Notes: a model not told the origin generated them from the sequence alone. A stretch of DNA of 64,000 nt from Chersky-840 sp963838775 (GCA_963838775.1 CAWISP010000041.1:71753-135752); one strand, 5' to 3'. Counted from the stretch's first letter, positions 16,222 to 26,242 are shown. Translations and numbers: made by a program.

Positions 16222-17243
16222 CGAATCGTCGCATCGTCCTCGTCAGCCGGCCGTCGGGCATGGTGGACGCGACCACGACGGAGCTCCAGGAAGGGCCCGT
16301 GCCCGAGCCTGGGCCCGGGCAGGCCTTGATCGGTGTCCGTTACCTGTCGATGGACCCCACCATCCGCACCTGGATGGACGACGCTCCCGGGTACCTCCCC
16401 CCCATCGGACTGGGCGAGACCGTGCGTGGCGCAGGCATCGGGGAAGTGCTCGCGTCCAACAGCGACCGGTACTCGGTCGGCGATCTCGTGGTCGGGCTCA
16501 CCGGATGGCAGGACTACGCCATCGCCGACGAAGCAGCCGCCTCCATGCAGGTGATCCCTCCGGGGGTCGACCCGCCCCTGGTGCTCAGCGTTCTCGGCGT
16601 CACGGGCATGACGGCGTACTTCGGCATGATCGACGTCGGCAGGGTCACCGAGGGTGACACGGTGGTCGTGTCGGGTGCAGCCGGGGCCACGGGGTCGGTC
16701 GCCGGTCAGATCGCTCGCATCAAAGGAGCCACGAAGGTCGTCGGGATCGCTGGCACCGCCGAGAAGTGCGCATGGATCGTCGACGAGCTCGGATTCGACA
16801 CGGCGATCAACTACAAGACCGACGACGTCGCCGCGTCGCTGCGCGCCTCGTGCCCCGAAGGGATCGACCTCTACTACGACAATGTGGGCGGTGAGATGCT
16901 CGACATCTGCCTCGCCCAACTGGCCATGCGAGGACGGATCGTCCTGTGCGGCGCCATCTCCGTGTACAACGAGAAGAGCCGGCCGCCGGGGCCGCGCAAC
17001 ATCTTCAACCTCATCGTCAAGCGGGGACGGATGGAGGGCTTCCTCGTGCTCGACTACCTCGACCGCTTCCTCGAGGCGCAGATCGACGTGGTGGGGTGGC
17101 TGTCCGAAGGGAAGGTGAAGCACGCCGAACATCTCGTCGACGGCCTCGAGCGCGCCCCCGACGCCCTCAACCTCCTGTTCACCGGGGGGAACACCGGCAA
17201 GGTGATCGTCAGCTGTGGACCTTTCACGACCGATCGGCGATGA
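16218..17243 (+). CDS. NADP-dependent MDR-family reductase (2-alkenal reductase-like)
   Basis: 341 residues. The N-terminal half resembles leukotriene B4 dehydrogenase/curcumin-reductase proteins (VRYLSMDPTIRTWMDD), the Rossmann half has GAAGATGSVAGQIAR, and LYYDNVGGEMLD and CGAISVYN follow. No zinc ligands, as expected for this branch. It should reduce alpha,beta-unsaturated carbonyls with NADPH. Start TTG at 16218 overlaps the LLM stop; no better ATG exists nearby. The 3' end overlaps the convergent gene by 20 nt. Confidence 0.9.
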   Translation: MTNRRIVLVSRPSGMVDATTTELQEGPVPEPGPGQALIGVRYLSMDPTIRTWMDDAPGYLPPIGLGETVRGAGIGEVLASNSDRYSVGDLVVGLTGWQDYAIADEAAASMQVIPPGVDPPLVLSVLGVTGMTAYFGMIDVGRVTEGDTVVVSGAAGATGSVAGQIARIKGATKVVGIAGTAEKCAWIVDELGFDTAINYKTDDVAASLRASCPEGIDLYYDNVGGEMLDICLAQLAMRGRIVLCGAISVYNEKSRPPGPRNIFNLIVKRGRMEGFLVLDYLDRFLEAQIDVVGWLSEGKVKHAEHLVDGLERAPDALNLLFTGGNTGKVIVSCGPFTTDRR

Positions 17244-18054
17244 CCGAGCCGTCCTGATCGATCACAGGCGATTCGGCTCGCCGGCCCGTCACGCCGACGT
17301 CGTCGAACCAGTCCCAACGCCATGGGGTGATCGTCTCCAGTGGACCGGCGAACAGGGCGCCCCGGGGGCTCCCGGCGACCGCGGCGTGCACGAGATCGCC
17401 CAGTACGGCCGCCTGTGCGACAGGATCGACGTCGAGGTAGGCCACCGTGACGGTCTTGGCGCCGGGGCGCCAGACGTGGCGGTCGAAGCGGCTGTCGGTG
17501 GCAAAACTCCACACCCCCGCCACGCCGTCCGCCCCGAGCAACGACACCGCCAGGCGAGCCTCCTCGTCATGAGCGTCACCCGACGCCGTAGCGGCCCCGG
17601 CGGCCCGCTCGTCGGGCTCGGCTCCCTCGCGCACCACCACATAGACGCCGCGGTTGGGCCGGTAGGGGATGGCCTCCGGTGACACGTGCACCCGGGGGGC
17701 CGCCACCATGCCGGTGACACTGAGCGGGCCCGAGAGGCGTGCCCGGCGATGCTCGTGAAACCGACCGTCGGTGCGCAAGGTCTCCCCGAGCGCCAGGAAC
17801 TGATCCAGCGTGGCGTCGACGGGCTCGCCCATCAGGTACAGGGTCATGTAGTGGATGGGGGCCAACGCCGGATCGTCGTAGACCCGCGCCCGGCGGCAGG
17901 CGGGCGTGGACACCCATCGCTGGCCGAAGACCACCCCCGGCAACGGGAACTGTTCGGGCATGTGGTCGAGCTGGTGCCACTCGTTGTACGACCGGTGCTC
18001 GCCAGGGTCCATGACTTCTGTGAACGAGAAGAACCCGAGACGGACCTTGGCCAT
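17224..18054 (-). CDS. EthD-like dimeric alpha/beta-barrel protein
   Basis: 276 residues from the ATG at 18054. Two halves look like tandem ferredoxin-like (dimeric alpha/beta barrel) units: the first with FFSFTEVMDPGEHRSYNEWH and QLDHMPEQFPLPGVVFGQRW, the second with VVVREGAEPDERA through VTVAYLDVDPVAQ. The EWHQLDHMPEQ pattern recalls EthD-type proteins. Enzymatic function is unknown. The longer open frame upstream is not used because it runs antisense through the next gene. Confidence 0.65.
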   Translation of the reverse strand: MAKVRLGFFSFTEVMDPGEHRSYNEWHQLDHMPEQFPLPGVVFGQRWVSTPACRRARVYDDPALAPIHYMTLYLMGEPVDATLDQFLALGETLRTDGRFHEHRRARLSGPLSVTGMVAAPRVHVSPEAIPYRPNRGVYVVVREGAEPDERAAGAATASGDAHDEEARLAVSLLGADGVAGVWSFATDSRFDRHVWRPGAKTVTVAYLDVDPVAQAAVLGDLVHAAVAGSPRGALFAGPLETITPWRWDWFDDVGVTGRRAESPVIDQDGSVIADRS

Positions 18055-18124
18055 GGCCAGCAGTCCAGCACGACCGCAACGTCCCGCGCCCGCATGGCGT
18101 CCCCGAAGCGACAAGACTCGCACC

Positions 18125-19621
18125 ATGGCACGGGCCGGGAGGTCGAGCACCGCCGTCCGGGTCACCAGGGTCGCCACCATGACGGCGGTGCGCGCCGTGG
18201 TGCTCGGGTCCCTGGTGATCGTGAGCGCGGCGTGCGGGACCGGTTCCCCCTCGCCACGGGCGGGCTCGACGCCCCCATCGAGCTCGTCGACGGTTCGGGG
18301 TGGCTCCTCGACGTCGACCACGAGCACCACGGCACCGCCCTCGGCGGCGGCGTGGCTCACCTACGGCGGCAACTTCTCCCGCACCTCGCTCGACACCGCC
18401 GATCCCGCTTTCGACCACAAGCCGACGGCGGCGTGGACCTCGCCGGCCCTCGACGGGCCCGTCTACGGCGAGCCGCTCGTCTCCGGAGGGCAAGTCTTCG
18501 TGGCCACCGAGAACAACACCGTGTACGCGCTGTCAGCCGCCACCGGCGCGCTGGCGTGGTCGGACCACCTGGCCGCCCCCGTTCCCGCCGGCATGCTTCC
18601 TTGTGGAGACATCACCCCCCACGTGGGCATCACCTCCACGATGGTGATCGACCCCATCTCGGGCACGCTGTTCGCGTCCGCCGAGGCGCTGTCGGGATCG
18701 TCGGTGAAGCACATCGTGGTGGCTCTCGACATCGCCACTCATCGGGTCCTGTGGTCGCGGGACGTCGACCAGCCCGGGTGGACCGCGGCCGCCCAGCTGC
18801 AGCGGACCGGCCTTGCCGTGTCCGCCGGCCACGTGATCGTCGCCTTCGGCGGAAACTACGGCGATTGCGGCGACTACCACGGATGGGTGGTCGGCGTCCC
18901 CGAGTCCGGCGTCGGGGCCGTCCTCTCCTACCAAGTGCCCACGGCCAACGAAGGTGCCATCTGGGCTCCGGCGGGCGCAACGGTGGACGGATCGGGCGAC
19001 ATCTTCGTCGTAACCGGCAACGGCAGCGCCCAGGCGGGGCAGCCCTTCGACCACGGCGACGCCGTGATCGAGCTGTCGCCGACACTCGCCGAACGCCAGT
19101 ACTTCGCGCCGAGGAACTGGGCGCAGGACAATGCCGACGACGGCGACCTGGGGTCGACCGCCGCCATGCTCCTCGGCGGGTCGCAACTGTTCATCGTGGG
19201 CAAGCAACAGACCGCCTATCTCCTCGACGCCACGAGGCTCGGCGGGATCGGCGGCCAGCTGGCGTCGATCGACCTGTGCAATTCCAGGGGTGGGAATGCC
19301 TACGAGGCTCCCGACGCCTATGTCGTGTGCACCGGGAACGGGACGATCGACCAGGTGCGGGTCGGGCCGGGGTCGACCATGACACGCGGTTGGACCTGGA
19401 CCTCGCCTACGGGCCAGGCCGGGTCACCCACGATCTCGGGCGGCGTCCTGTGGACACTCGACATCGGCGCGTCCGTGCTCTACGGGGTGGCCCCGTCCAC
19501 CGGCACCACGCTGTACTCGGTATCGCTCACCACCGGTACGCCACAACACTTCGCGGCGGTGAGCACGGCGGGGGGCATGTTGATCGTCGCCGGTGCGAGC
19601 CGCGTCGAGGCGCTTCGCTGA
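18125..19621 (+). CDS. PQQ-type beta-propeller lipoprotein
   Basis: 498 residues. A basic leader with a lipoprotein signal (AVVLGSLVIVSAAC; an internal ATG at 18179 would also give it) and a Ser/Thr linker precede a seven- or eight-bladed propeller: repeated blades such as VSGGQVFVATENNTVYALSAATG and VSAGHVIVAFGG typify the PQQ-like/BamB repeat. No cofactor-binding residues are obvious, so a binding or scaffold role is more likely than dehydrogenase activity. Convergent with the desaturase gene, with a hairpin between them. Confidence 0.85.
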   Translation: MARAGRSSTAVRVTRVATMTAVRAVVLGSLVIVSAACGTGSPSPRAGSTPPSSSSTVRGGSSTSTTSTTAPPSAAAWLTYGGNFSRTSLDTADPAFDHKPTAAWTSPALDGPVYGEPLVSGGQVFVATENNTVYALSAATGALAWSDHLAAPVPAGMLPCGDITPHVGITSTMVIDPISGTLFASAEALSGSSVKHIVVALDIATHRVLWSRDVDQPGWTAAAQLQRTGLAVSAGHVIVAFGGNYGDCGDYHGWVVGVPESGVGAVLSYQVPTANEGAIWAPAGATVDGSGDIFVVTGNGSAQAGQPFDHGDAVIELSPTLAERQYFAPRNWAQDNADDGDLGSTAAMLLGGSQLFIVGKQQTAYLLDATRLGGIGGQLASIDLCNSRGGNAYEAPDAYVVCTGNGTIDQVRVGPGSTMTRGWTWTSPTGQAGSPTISGGVLWTLDIGASVLYGVAPSTGTTLYSVSLTTGTPQHFAAVSTAGGMLIVAGASRVEALR

Positions 19622-19632
19622 CAGACGCGGTA

Positions 19633-19647
19633 CCACCGGACCGGTGG
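19633..19647. terminator. Bidirectional hairpin between convergent genes
   Basis: CCACCGG, one A, CCGGTGG forms a GC-rich 7-bp stem in the 33-nt gap between two convergent genes. No T-run, as is common in high-GC actinobacteria. Confidence 0.5.
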
Positions 19648-19654
19648 ACCGGGA

Positions 19655-20650
19655 TCAGGCCGAGAGGGGCTCTTCGACTCGGGAGGTCAGGGTGTCGATC
19701 TGCGTTGCCGTCGGCCACCGCACCTTGGTCACCCATCCGGCCCGCTCGAAGATCCGGATGAGCCCCGCCGACAGATCGACCTGATGCTCGAGGGCCCCGT
19801 GCCGGGCCGACGCGGGGGCGGCGTGGTGGAAGTTGTGCCAGCTCTCTCCGAACGACACGAGCGCCAGTGACGCCACGTTGGCACTGTTGTCGCCCGTGGT
19901 GAAAGGACGGCGTCCCCAGAGGTGGCACACCGAGTTGATGCTCCACGTGACGTGGTGCAGCAACGCCATCCGGATGAGGCCCGCCCACAGGAACACCCCG
20001 AGCGCGCCGGCGAGGGTGCCGGTGACGGCCCAGCCGATCCCCAACGGGATCAGCAGCGAGAGGACGGCCAGCACCGGAAACAGCCGGTCGACAGCCACCA
20101 TGTCGGGGTCTCGCAACAGGTCGGGCGCGAAGCGTTGCTGGCTGGTGGGATCGGATGCGAACAACCAGCCCACGTGAGCCCACAGGAAGCCGCGGATGAT
20201 CGTGGGGTGCTCTGTTCCGTAGCTGATCGGTGAGTGCGGGTCGCCAGGACGATCGCTGAACATGTGGTGTCGACGGTGCGTCGCTACCCAGCTGATCACC
20301 GAACCCTCGAGCGCCATCGTCCCGGCCACGGCCAACACGATCTTGAGTACACGGTGCGCACAGAAGCTGCGATGGGTGAAGAGCCGGTGGAACCCGACAC
20401 TGATCCCGAAACCGGTGAAGAGGTAGAACGCCAAGGCCAGGCCGAGGCCCCAGATCGCCTTGGTGCCGCCCCACCCCAACGGGATGAAGACCGCCAACGC
20501 CAACAGCGGCCCCACCACCAGAAGGGACGTCACGATCCGCGCCGCGGTGAGGGGTCCGGGGGGAGGGCCGGCGATCGCCGGCTCGGGTGAAGCGGGGGCG
20601 GCCCGAGGTGCGGGCCACCTCTCGAGAACGGTCTGCGACACGGCGTCCAT
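19655..20650 (-). CDS. Acyl-CoA/fatty-acid desaturase (stearoyl-CoA 9-desaturase type)
   Basis: 331 residues with four hydrophobic helices and the three histidine boxes of membrane di-iron desaturases: HRLFTHR (about 87), HRRHH (about 127) and HNFHH (about 273). Topology and motif spacing match delta-9 acyl-CoA desaturases, which introduce a cis double bond using O2 and reduced ferredoxin or cytochrome b5-type donors. No fused cytochrome domain. It controls membrane fluidity. Monocistronic by spacing. Confidence 0.93.
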   Translation of the reverse strand: MDAVSQTVLERWPAPRAAPASPEPAIAGPPPGPLTAARIVTSLLVVGPLLALAVFIPLGWGGTKAIWGLGLALAFYLFTGFGISVGFHRLFTHRSFCAHRVLKIVLAVAGTMALEGSVISWVATHRRHHMFSDRPGDPHSPISYGTEHPTIIRGFLWAHVGWLFASDPTSQQRFAPDLLRDPDMVAVDRLFPVLAVLSLLIPLGIGWAVTGTLAGALGVFLWAGLIRMALLHHVTWSINSVCHLWGRRPFTTGDNSANVASLALVSFGESWHNFHHAAPASARHGALEHQVDLSAGLIRIFERAGWVTKVRWPTATQIDTLTSRVEEPLSA

Positions 20651-20843
20651 TTCGGGCCCGACACGCAGCGATCGAAGCCACTGCCGTGGGGGCGTTCAGG
20701 GTCACCGTGGTCTTGGGCGACACGTTTTCGCCATCTTACCCCCTCGGGGGGCCGCTCGTGCCGCGGAAGGAGACGCAGGCCGCAGGCGCAAACGACCTTC
20801 GAACCGGCCCGATGACCAGCATCGGCCTTGACGTGCGAGCCCG

Positions 20844-21506
20844 TCAGGTGAGGACGTAGGGCATGGCGCGGTGGGGACGGGCCAAGCGCATGTGCAGAGC
20901 GATGACACCGCTCGTCACCGCCGCCCACCCGCACCACACCGAGGCGAACCCGTCGACCGTCAACTTGGCGATGATGGCCACGGCCACAACGTTGATCGCG
21001 CCGAAGAAGACAATGTGGCGTTCGCCCGAGAACAGCAGTGTCCCGCAACACGCCACTACGTACAGCGTGATCACGAGCAGCCCATGCCCGGGTCTGATGG
21101 TGTAGGCCAGATGGTAGGGGTGCACGGTCACGCCGACCGGGCCGCGCACCATGGCCACGAACAGCCATACCGCCACTCCGGTCCCGATGACGATGAACGG
21201 GACCATGAGGAGCTTGCGCGGTTTGCTCGGTTCGAGGGCGTAGACGGCCACGGGGACGAAGATGGGTAAGAGCACGAACGCGATCAACAGGTAGATCCAG
21301 AGAGCGACGTGACCGACGGCCGCTGGCACATGGCCCTCCTGGCCCCACCACACGAAGGCTTCGTCGAGCTGATGGGCACCGAGCACGAGCGGCAGCGCGG
21401 CCAGAGCCATATGGTCCCGGCGGTGGCGGACGTGACGGACGACGTCGACACCGACGGCACTGATGACGACACCCCCCACGAGATCGGCTTGAGGCGAGAA
21501 GCACAT
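20844..21506 (-). CDS. DUF6629-family membrane protein
   Basis: 220 residues from MCFSPQADLVGG; a longer upstream start at 21545 is disfavoured because the conserved family begins with this MC(F/W)S motif. Six or seven hydrophobic helices cover most of the protein (ALAALPLVLGAHQLDEAFVW, LWIYLLIAFVLLPIF, AVWLFVAMV, LLVITLYVVACCGTLLF). The family is of unknown function and is common in actinobacteria. Located between the desaturase and two GAF-ANTAR genes. Confidence 0.8.
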   Translation of the reverse strand: MCFSPQADLVGGVVISAVGVDVVRHVRHRRDHMALAALPLVLGAHQLDEAFVWWGQEGHVPAAVGHVALWIYLLIAFVLLPIFVPVAVYALEPSKPRKLLMVPFIVIGTGVAVWLFVAMVRGPVGVTVHPYHLAYTIRPGHGLLVITLYVVACCGTLLFSGERHIVFFGAINVVAVAIIAKLTVDGFASVWCGWAAVTSGVIALHMRLARPHRAMPYVLT

Positions 21507-21564
21507 GGCCGCTACCGATGGGCTCGGTCGAGAGTGTCGGTGCACATGGCGGCGCGCCGAGCCG

Positions 21565-22332
21565 TCACGGCGTCTTTCGAGCGCGCTGGACGTCGCGTCC
21601 GAGCGGTGGGGCGGAGCGCAGTGTCTCCGAACTGAGCGAACGATCGATGACCGCAGCCGCCACGTCGCTCAAGGGAATGCGACTGTTGCGGGAGTAGCCC
21701 CTCAGCATGGCGAACGCCTCCTCCATGCTCACCTTCTGCTGCTCGGCGACGACACCCTTGGCCTGCTCGATGACGATTCGCGAATTGAGTGCCCCCTGGA
21801 GTTGCCCGGCGACGTCGATCTGGTGCCGGACGCTGCGCTCCTGAAGGATGCCGATGGTCGCCGCGTCCGCCAGGGCCTGGCTGATGTTCACCTGCTGCGG
21901 CGTCATCTCTCTCAACTCGGTATCGAAGATGTTCATGGCACCGATGACGTCGGTGCGGAGCCGGAGAGGCAGGGCGTGCACCATTTGGAAGCCGGCGTTC
22001 AGGGCCATGGGGCCGAAGCGCGGCCACCGGCCCTCGGTTTGGCCGAGAGGCTCGTTGATGATCTGCTCGCCTCCGCGTTGGCAGTCGAAGCAGGGCCCTT
22101 CCTCGTTCTGGACCTCGAACAGCTCGGCGACCCGCATGCGCTCGGTCGATGACGCCATGACCTGAAGGCCACCGTGGCGGTCGAGGAGCACCAGACCCAC
22201 TTCGACGGTGTCGAGCAGCTCCACGCACCGCTCGGACAGCGTGGCCAGAAAGTCGACGACGTCGTAGTCGGCGACGAGGGTGTCGGCCAGCTCGACGAAC
22301 GTCCGTGCCAACCATTCGTCCCGCCGTTCCAT
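21565..22332 (-). CDS. GAF-ANTAR regulator
   Basis: 255 residues. The ATG at 22332 has GGAGGAGGA just upstream. A GAF sensor domain (about 10-165, with EEGPCFDCQRGGE) is followed by an ANTAR RNA-binding domain (about 180-240: LNSRIVIEQAKGVVAEQQKV, EEAFAMLRGYSRNSRIPLSDVA). ANTAR proteins act as antiterminators on twin-hairpin RNA targets after sensing a signal; the CxxC in the GAF suggests a redox or metal signal, by inference only. A second, related gene follows upstream in the same orientation. Confidence 0.9.
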   Translation of the reverse strand: MERRDEWLARTFVELADTLVADYDVVDFLATLSERCVELLDTVEVGLVLLDRHGGLQVMASSTERMRVAELFEVQNEEGPCFDCQRGGEQIINEPLGQTEGRWPRFGPMALNAGFQMVHALPLRLRTDVIGAMNIFDTELREMTPQQVNISQALADAATIGILQERSVRHQIDVAGQLQGALNSRIVIEQAKGVVAEQQKVSMEEAFAMLRGYSRNSRIPLSDVAAAVIDRSLSSETLRSAPPLGRDVQRARKTP

Positions 22333-22459
22333 CGTCAATCCTCCTCCTCCCTCCGGGTACGTCGAGTGATCTGGGGGGCCGCCCGCCGACAAATCGGTGG
22401 ACACTCATTTTCGCACCGGGAACCGGGCCGGGGCCGAGGCACGGCCAGGTGATGTGGCC

Positions 22460-23158
22460 TCACCGGTCGTCGAACCGTAGCTGCCCGGCCACCACGTCTT
22501 CGGCGACCTCTCGAATGGGTCGGTCGGCAGAGAAGGAATACGCCCGCAGGCGCGCGAGGGCCTCGTCGACGTCCCCGTCGATCTGGACGGCGATCATCCC
22601 CGTGGCCTGGTGGACCACGGCGCGGTGGTCCGACACGTCCAGGGCCCAGGCCACCGATTCGGTGGCGGCTTCCGATTGCATGACGAGCACGAGTTGCGCC
22701 ACCAGGTCGGCGACCTCCATGGCGTCGGCGAGCACGTCGTCGGCCAGGGAGCCCGCCTCGTCGCGGTACAGGACCAGGACCCCGATCCGGGTCGCGGTCG
22801 TCTGCAGGGGCAGGGCGAACACGGCCCGCACCCCCATGGTGGTGACCGCCGCGCTGAATTGCGGCCAGCGCAGGGCCAGGCTCTGCACGTCGTCGACCAG
22901 GACGGGCCTGCCCTGGACGTAGCAGTCCATGGCCGGGCCTTCCCCGAGGGTGAACTCCAGGTCCTGGATGGCCCGCGCTCGTCCGTCGAAGGCGCTGGCG
23001 ACACTCTGGGCGCGGGCGGGTGCCATCAGGGACACCGCCGCTCCGCTCACCGGCAGGAGCGCCACGCATCCCCGACACAAGGTCGCCAAGGACGGAGGTT
23101 CGTGATCATCCACACCCGACAGCACCGCCCAGAAATGCTTCGAGTCGGGAGTGCTCAC
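22460..23158 (-). CDS. GAF-ANTAR regulator
   Basis: 232 residues from the GTG at 23158 (a GTG-type longer frame to 23191 is Arg/Ala-rich and unlikely). GAF domain about 25-160 (LEFTLGEGPAMDCYVQGRPV) and ANTAR domain about 170-228 (HRAVVHQATGMIAVQIDGDV, ALARLRAYSFSADRPIREVA). It is the paralogue of the downstream gene, with a 127-nt gap between them, but it lacks the CxxC of that GAF domain. Both probably regulate transcript elongation. Confidence 0.88.
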   Translation of the reverse strand: MSTPDSKHFWAVLSGVDDHEPPSLATLCRGCVALLPVSGAAVSLMAPARAQSVASAFDGRARAIQDLEFTLGEGPAMDCYVQGRPVLVDDVQSLALRWPQFSAAVTTMGVRAVFALPLQTTATRIGVLVLYRDEAGSLADDVLADAMEVADLVAQLVLVMQSEAATESVAWALDVSDHRAVVHQATGMIAVQIDGDVDEALARLRAYSFSADRPIREVAEDVVAGQLRFDDR

Positions 23159-23475
23159 CGGCTCGGCCCGACGGGCTCGGGCACGCGCCACCCCTCGTGC
23201 CCGGGATCTCCGCTCGCGAGCGGCACGACCTCGGGTGAGGGTCGAGCGGAAGGCACGGCAGCCATGAGAGTCCTTTGACGATGCTCAGAAGAGGCGTCGG
23301 GCCTGTACGTGGCGACAACCTCCAGCACGGTCGTCCAGCCCAAACATGGCGTCACTCCCAAGGGCGAGCCCTTCTCACGCTACACCGGGGACGTCGAACG
23401 CCCGGTCTCGGGCCAATCGCCCCGTCTCGAGGGCCGGGGTGTCGAACCCCACCTATGAGAGAGCAGAATGGGCCC

Positions 23476-26172
23476 ATGGCCGCTGCCTCTCCCTCGTCAG
23501 ATAGCTTCTCCACCCGCGCCACCATCGCCGTCGGTGACAGGACATTCCAGGTGCATCGACTCGATGCCCTGGCGAGCCGTTTCGACGTCGCCCGCCTGCC
23601 GTACGCCATGAAGGTCCTCCTCGAGAACCTCCTCCGGCACGAGGACGGACGCCAGGTCCACGCCGCGGACATCGAAGCCGTGGCCGGATGGGCCGCCCGA
23701 CAGCAGTCCGGCATCGCCTCGACCACCGAGATCGCCTTCTCACCCGAGCGCGTGCTCATGCAGGACTTCACCGGGGTCCCCGGTGTCGTCGACCTCGCGG
23801 CGATGCGCAACGCGCTGGCCGAACTGGGCGGCGACCCGACCGCCATCAACCCCCTTGTCCCCGTCGAGCTCGTGATCGATCATTCCGTCATCGCCGAGTC
23901 TTCGGGCCTCGCCTCGTCGTTCGCCATCAATGTCGACATCGAATACGGACGCAATATCGAGCGGTACCAACTCCTGCGCTGGGCCCAGCAGGCCTTCGAC
24001 GGTTTCCGCGTCGTGCCGCCGGGAACCGGCATCTGTCACCAGGTCAACCTGGAGTACCTGGCTCGTGTGGTGTTCGCCACCGACGACGGCCAGGCCTTTC
24101 CTGACACCCTGGTGGGAACCGACTCCCACACCACGATGGTGAACGGGCTCGGGGTGCTCGGCTGGGGCGTGGGCGGCATCGAGGCCGAGGCGGCCATGCT
24201 GGGCCAACCGCTGACGATGCTCGTGCCGCCCGTCGTCGGGCTGCGTCTCACCGGGGAGCTGCCCGAGGGGACCACCGCCACGGACCTGGTCCTCACGATC
24301 GCGCAGTTGCTGCGCCGGCACGGGGTCGTGGGGAAGTTCGTCGAGGTCCACGGTCCGGGCCTGGCCCAGCTCCCGCTCGAGAACCGGGCCACCATCGGGA
24401 ACATGGCACCCGAGTACGGCGCAACCTGCGTCATCTTCCCCATCGACGACGTGACGGTGCGCTACCTCCGCTTCACCGGACGCGACGAGTCCCACGTGGC
24501 CCTGGTGGAGGCGTACGCCAAGGAGCAAGGCATGTTCCACCGCGCCGGGGACCCCGAGCCCGTCTTCTCCGAGCTGGTGACGCTCGATCTGTCCACCGTG
24601 GAGCCGAGCCTGGCCGGACCGTCGCGGCCCCAGGACCGCGTCTCCCTGGCAGCCGCCAAGGCGGGATTCAGGCACTCGCTGGCGTCGGGCGAGCCGGACA
24701 CGAGCGCGGGCTCAACGCTGCGCGAGGCCACGGCACTCGGCGATGGAGGCGAGGCGGTGGAGGTCGCCGACGGCCACGTCGTGATCGCGGCCATCACCAG
24801 TTGCACGAACACGTCCAATCCCCAGGTGATGTTGGCGGCGGGGCTGCTGGCCCAGAAGGCGGTGGCCCACGGACTGCGGTCCAAGCCGTGGGTCAAGACC
24901 TCCCTCGCCCCCGGGTCGCGCGTCGTGATGGACTACTACGAACGGGCCGGGCTGCGTGAGCCGCTCGAAACGCTCGGGTTCCAGCTCGTCGGCTTCGGAT
25001 GCACGACATGCATCGGCAACTCTGGCCCCTTGCTCAGCGGCGTCTCCGAGGCCGTCCACGAGGGGGATCTGTCGGTGGCGGCGGTGTTGTCGGGGAACCG
25101 CAACTTCGAAGGCCGAATCCATCCCGACGTCAGGCTCAATTACCTGGCCTCTCCCCCCCTCGTCGTGGCGTATGCGTTGGCGGGCACGATGGACCTCGAT
25201 CTGACCTCAGAGCCCCTCGGGACCGACACCGACGGCCGACCCGTGTACCTGCGCGATCTATGGCCCACTCCCAGCGAGGTGTCGGCGGTGATCGAGCAGG
25301 CCGTCACCTCGGAGATGTTCCGCACCCGCTACGCGTCGGTCTTCGAAGGCGACGAGCAGTGGAAGGACATCGACACCAGCCACGGTGACACGTTCAGCTG
25401 GAATGCCCGGTCCACCTACGTGCTGCGCCCGCCGTTCTTCGATCAGTTCAGCGCGGAGCCCGCCCCGGTGCGCGACATCGTGGGGGCGCGTGTCCTGGCG
25501 ATACTCGGCGACAGCGTCACCACGGACCACATCTCCCCCGCCGGGTCGATCCGGCCGAGCTCGCCGGCCGGTGTGTATCTCACCGAGCACGGCGTCGAGC
25601 CGTCGGAGTTCAACTCCTATGGCGCCCGACGGGGGAATCACGAGGTCATGATGCGCGGGACCTTCGCCAACGTCCGCCTCCGCAACCTGCTCGCGCCCGG
25701 GACCGAGGGCGGTGTCACCCGTCTGCTGCCGGGCGGTGAGCAGATGAGCATCTACGACGCCGCCATGCGCTACCGCGCCGAGAACGTGCCGCTGGTGGTG
25801 TTGGCCGGCAGGGAGTACGGGTCCGGCTCGTCTCGAGACTGGGCGGCCAAGGGTCCGGCCCTGCTCGGTGTGCGGGCGGTCATCGCCGAGAGCTTCGAAC
25901 GGATCCACCGCTCGAACCTGCTGGGCATGGGGATCCTCCCCCTCCAATTCACCGACGGGACCTCGTTGGCGAGCCTCGGGCTGACCGGCGAGGAGACCTT
26001 CGACATCGCCGGGCTCGACGCGTTGCGCGCCGGTGACGTCCCCAAGGAGATCGCGGTGCGCGCCGGCGATGTGGAATTCAACGCACGCCTCCGCATCGAC
26101 ACGCCCATGGAAGCCGAGTACTTCCGCCACGGCGGCATCCTGGCTTACGTCCTGCGCCAGCTCGCGCGCTGA
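23476..26172 (+). CDS. acnA: Aconitate hydratase A
   Basis: 898 residues, full length for the AcnA/IRP1 branch. It isomerises citrate to isocitrate in the TCA cycle. The [4Fe-4S] ligands are one Cys in ITSCTNTSNP and two in GFGCTTCIGNSGPL. Substrate-binding motifs GTDSHTTMVNGLG, GDSVTTDHISPAGSI, and REYGSGSSRDWAAKGP are intact. The ATG at 23476 gives the usual N-terminus; an in-frame ATG at 23455 would add seven residues. It is divergent from the GAF-ANTAR gene across about 320 nt that hold no other gene I can support. Confidence 0.97.
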   Translation: MAAASPSSDSFSTRATIAVGDRTFQVHRLDALASRFDVARLPYAMKVLLENLLRHEDGRQVHAADIEAVAGWAARQQSGIASTTEIAFSPERVLMQDFTGVPGVVDLAAMRNALAELGGDPTAINPLVPVELVIDHSVIAESSGLASSFAINVDIEYGRNIERYQLLRWAQQAFDGFRVVPPGTGICHQVNLEYLARVVFATDDGQAFPDTLVGTDSHTTMVNGLGVLGWGVGGIEAEAAMLGQPLTMLVPPVVGLRLTGELPEGTTATDLVLTIAQLLRRHGVVGKFVEVHGPGLAQLPLENRATIGNMAPEYGATCVIFPIDDVTVRYLRFTGRDESHVALVEAYAKEQGMFHRAGDPEPVFSELVTLDLSTVEPSLAGPSRPQDRVSLAAAKAGFRHSLASGEPDTSAGSTLREATALGDGGEAVEVADGHVVIAAITSCTNTSNPQVMLAAGLLAQKAVAHGLRSKPWVKTSLAPGSRVVMDYYERAGLREPLETLGFQLVGFGCTTCIGNSGPLLSGVSEAVHEGDLSVAAVLSGNRNFEGRIHPDVRLNYLASPPLVVAYALAGTMDLDLTSEPLGTDTDGRPVYLRDLWPTPSEVSAVIEQAVTSEMFRTRYASVFEGDEQWKDIDTSHGDTFSWNARSTYVLRPPFFDQFSAEPAPVRDIVGARVLAILGDSVTTDHISPAGSIRPSSPAGVYLTEHGVEPSEFNSYGARRGNHEVMMRGTFANVRLRNLLAPGTEGGVTRLLPGGEQMSIYDAAMRYRAENVPLVVLAGREYGSGSSRDWAAKGPALLGVRAVIAESFERIHRSNLLGMGILPLQFTDGTSLASLGLTGEETFDIAGLDALRAGDVPKEIAVRAGDVEFNARLRIDTPMEAEYFRHGGILAYVLRQLAR

Positions 26173-26242
26173 TCCCGCGCCGACGACCCAGCCACCCAGA
26201 CCGGCACCGTCGCAGGTCGCAGCCCGGGCGCCGAACGCACCC

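Noticed and set aside
26033..26242. Start of the GH43 fusion inside acnA
   Set aside because: Would overlap acnA by 140 nt and precede the signal peptide; GTG at 26243 is better.
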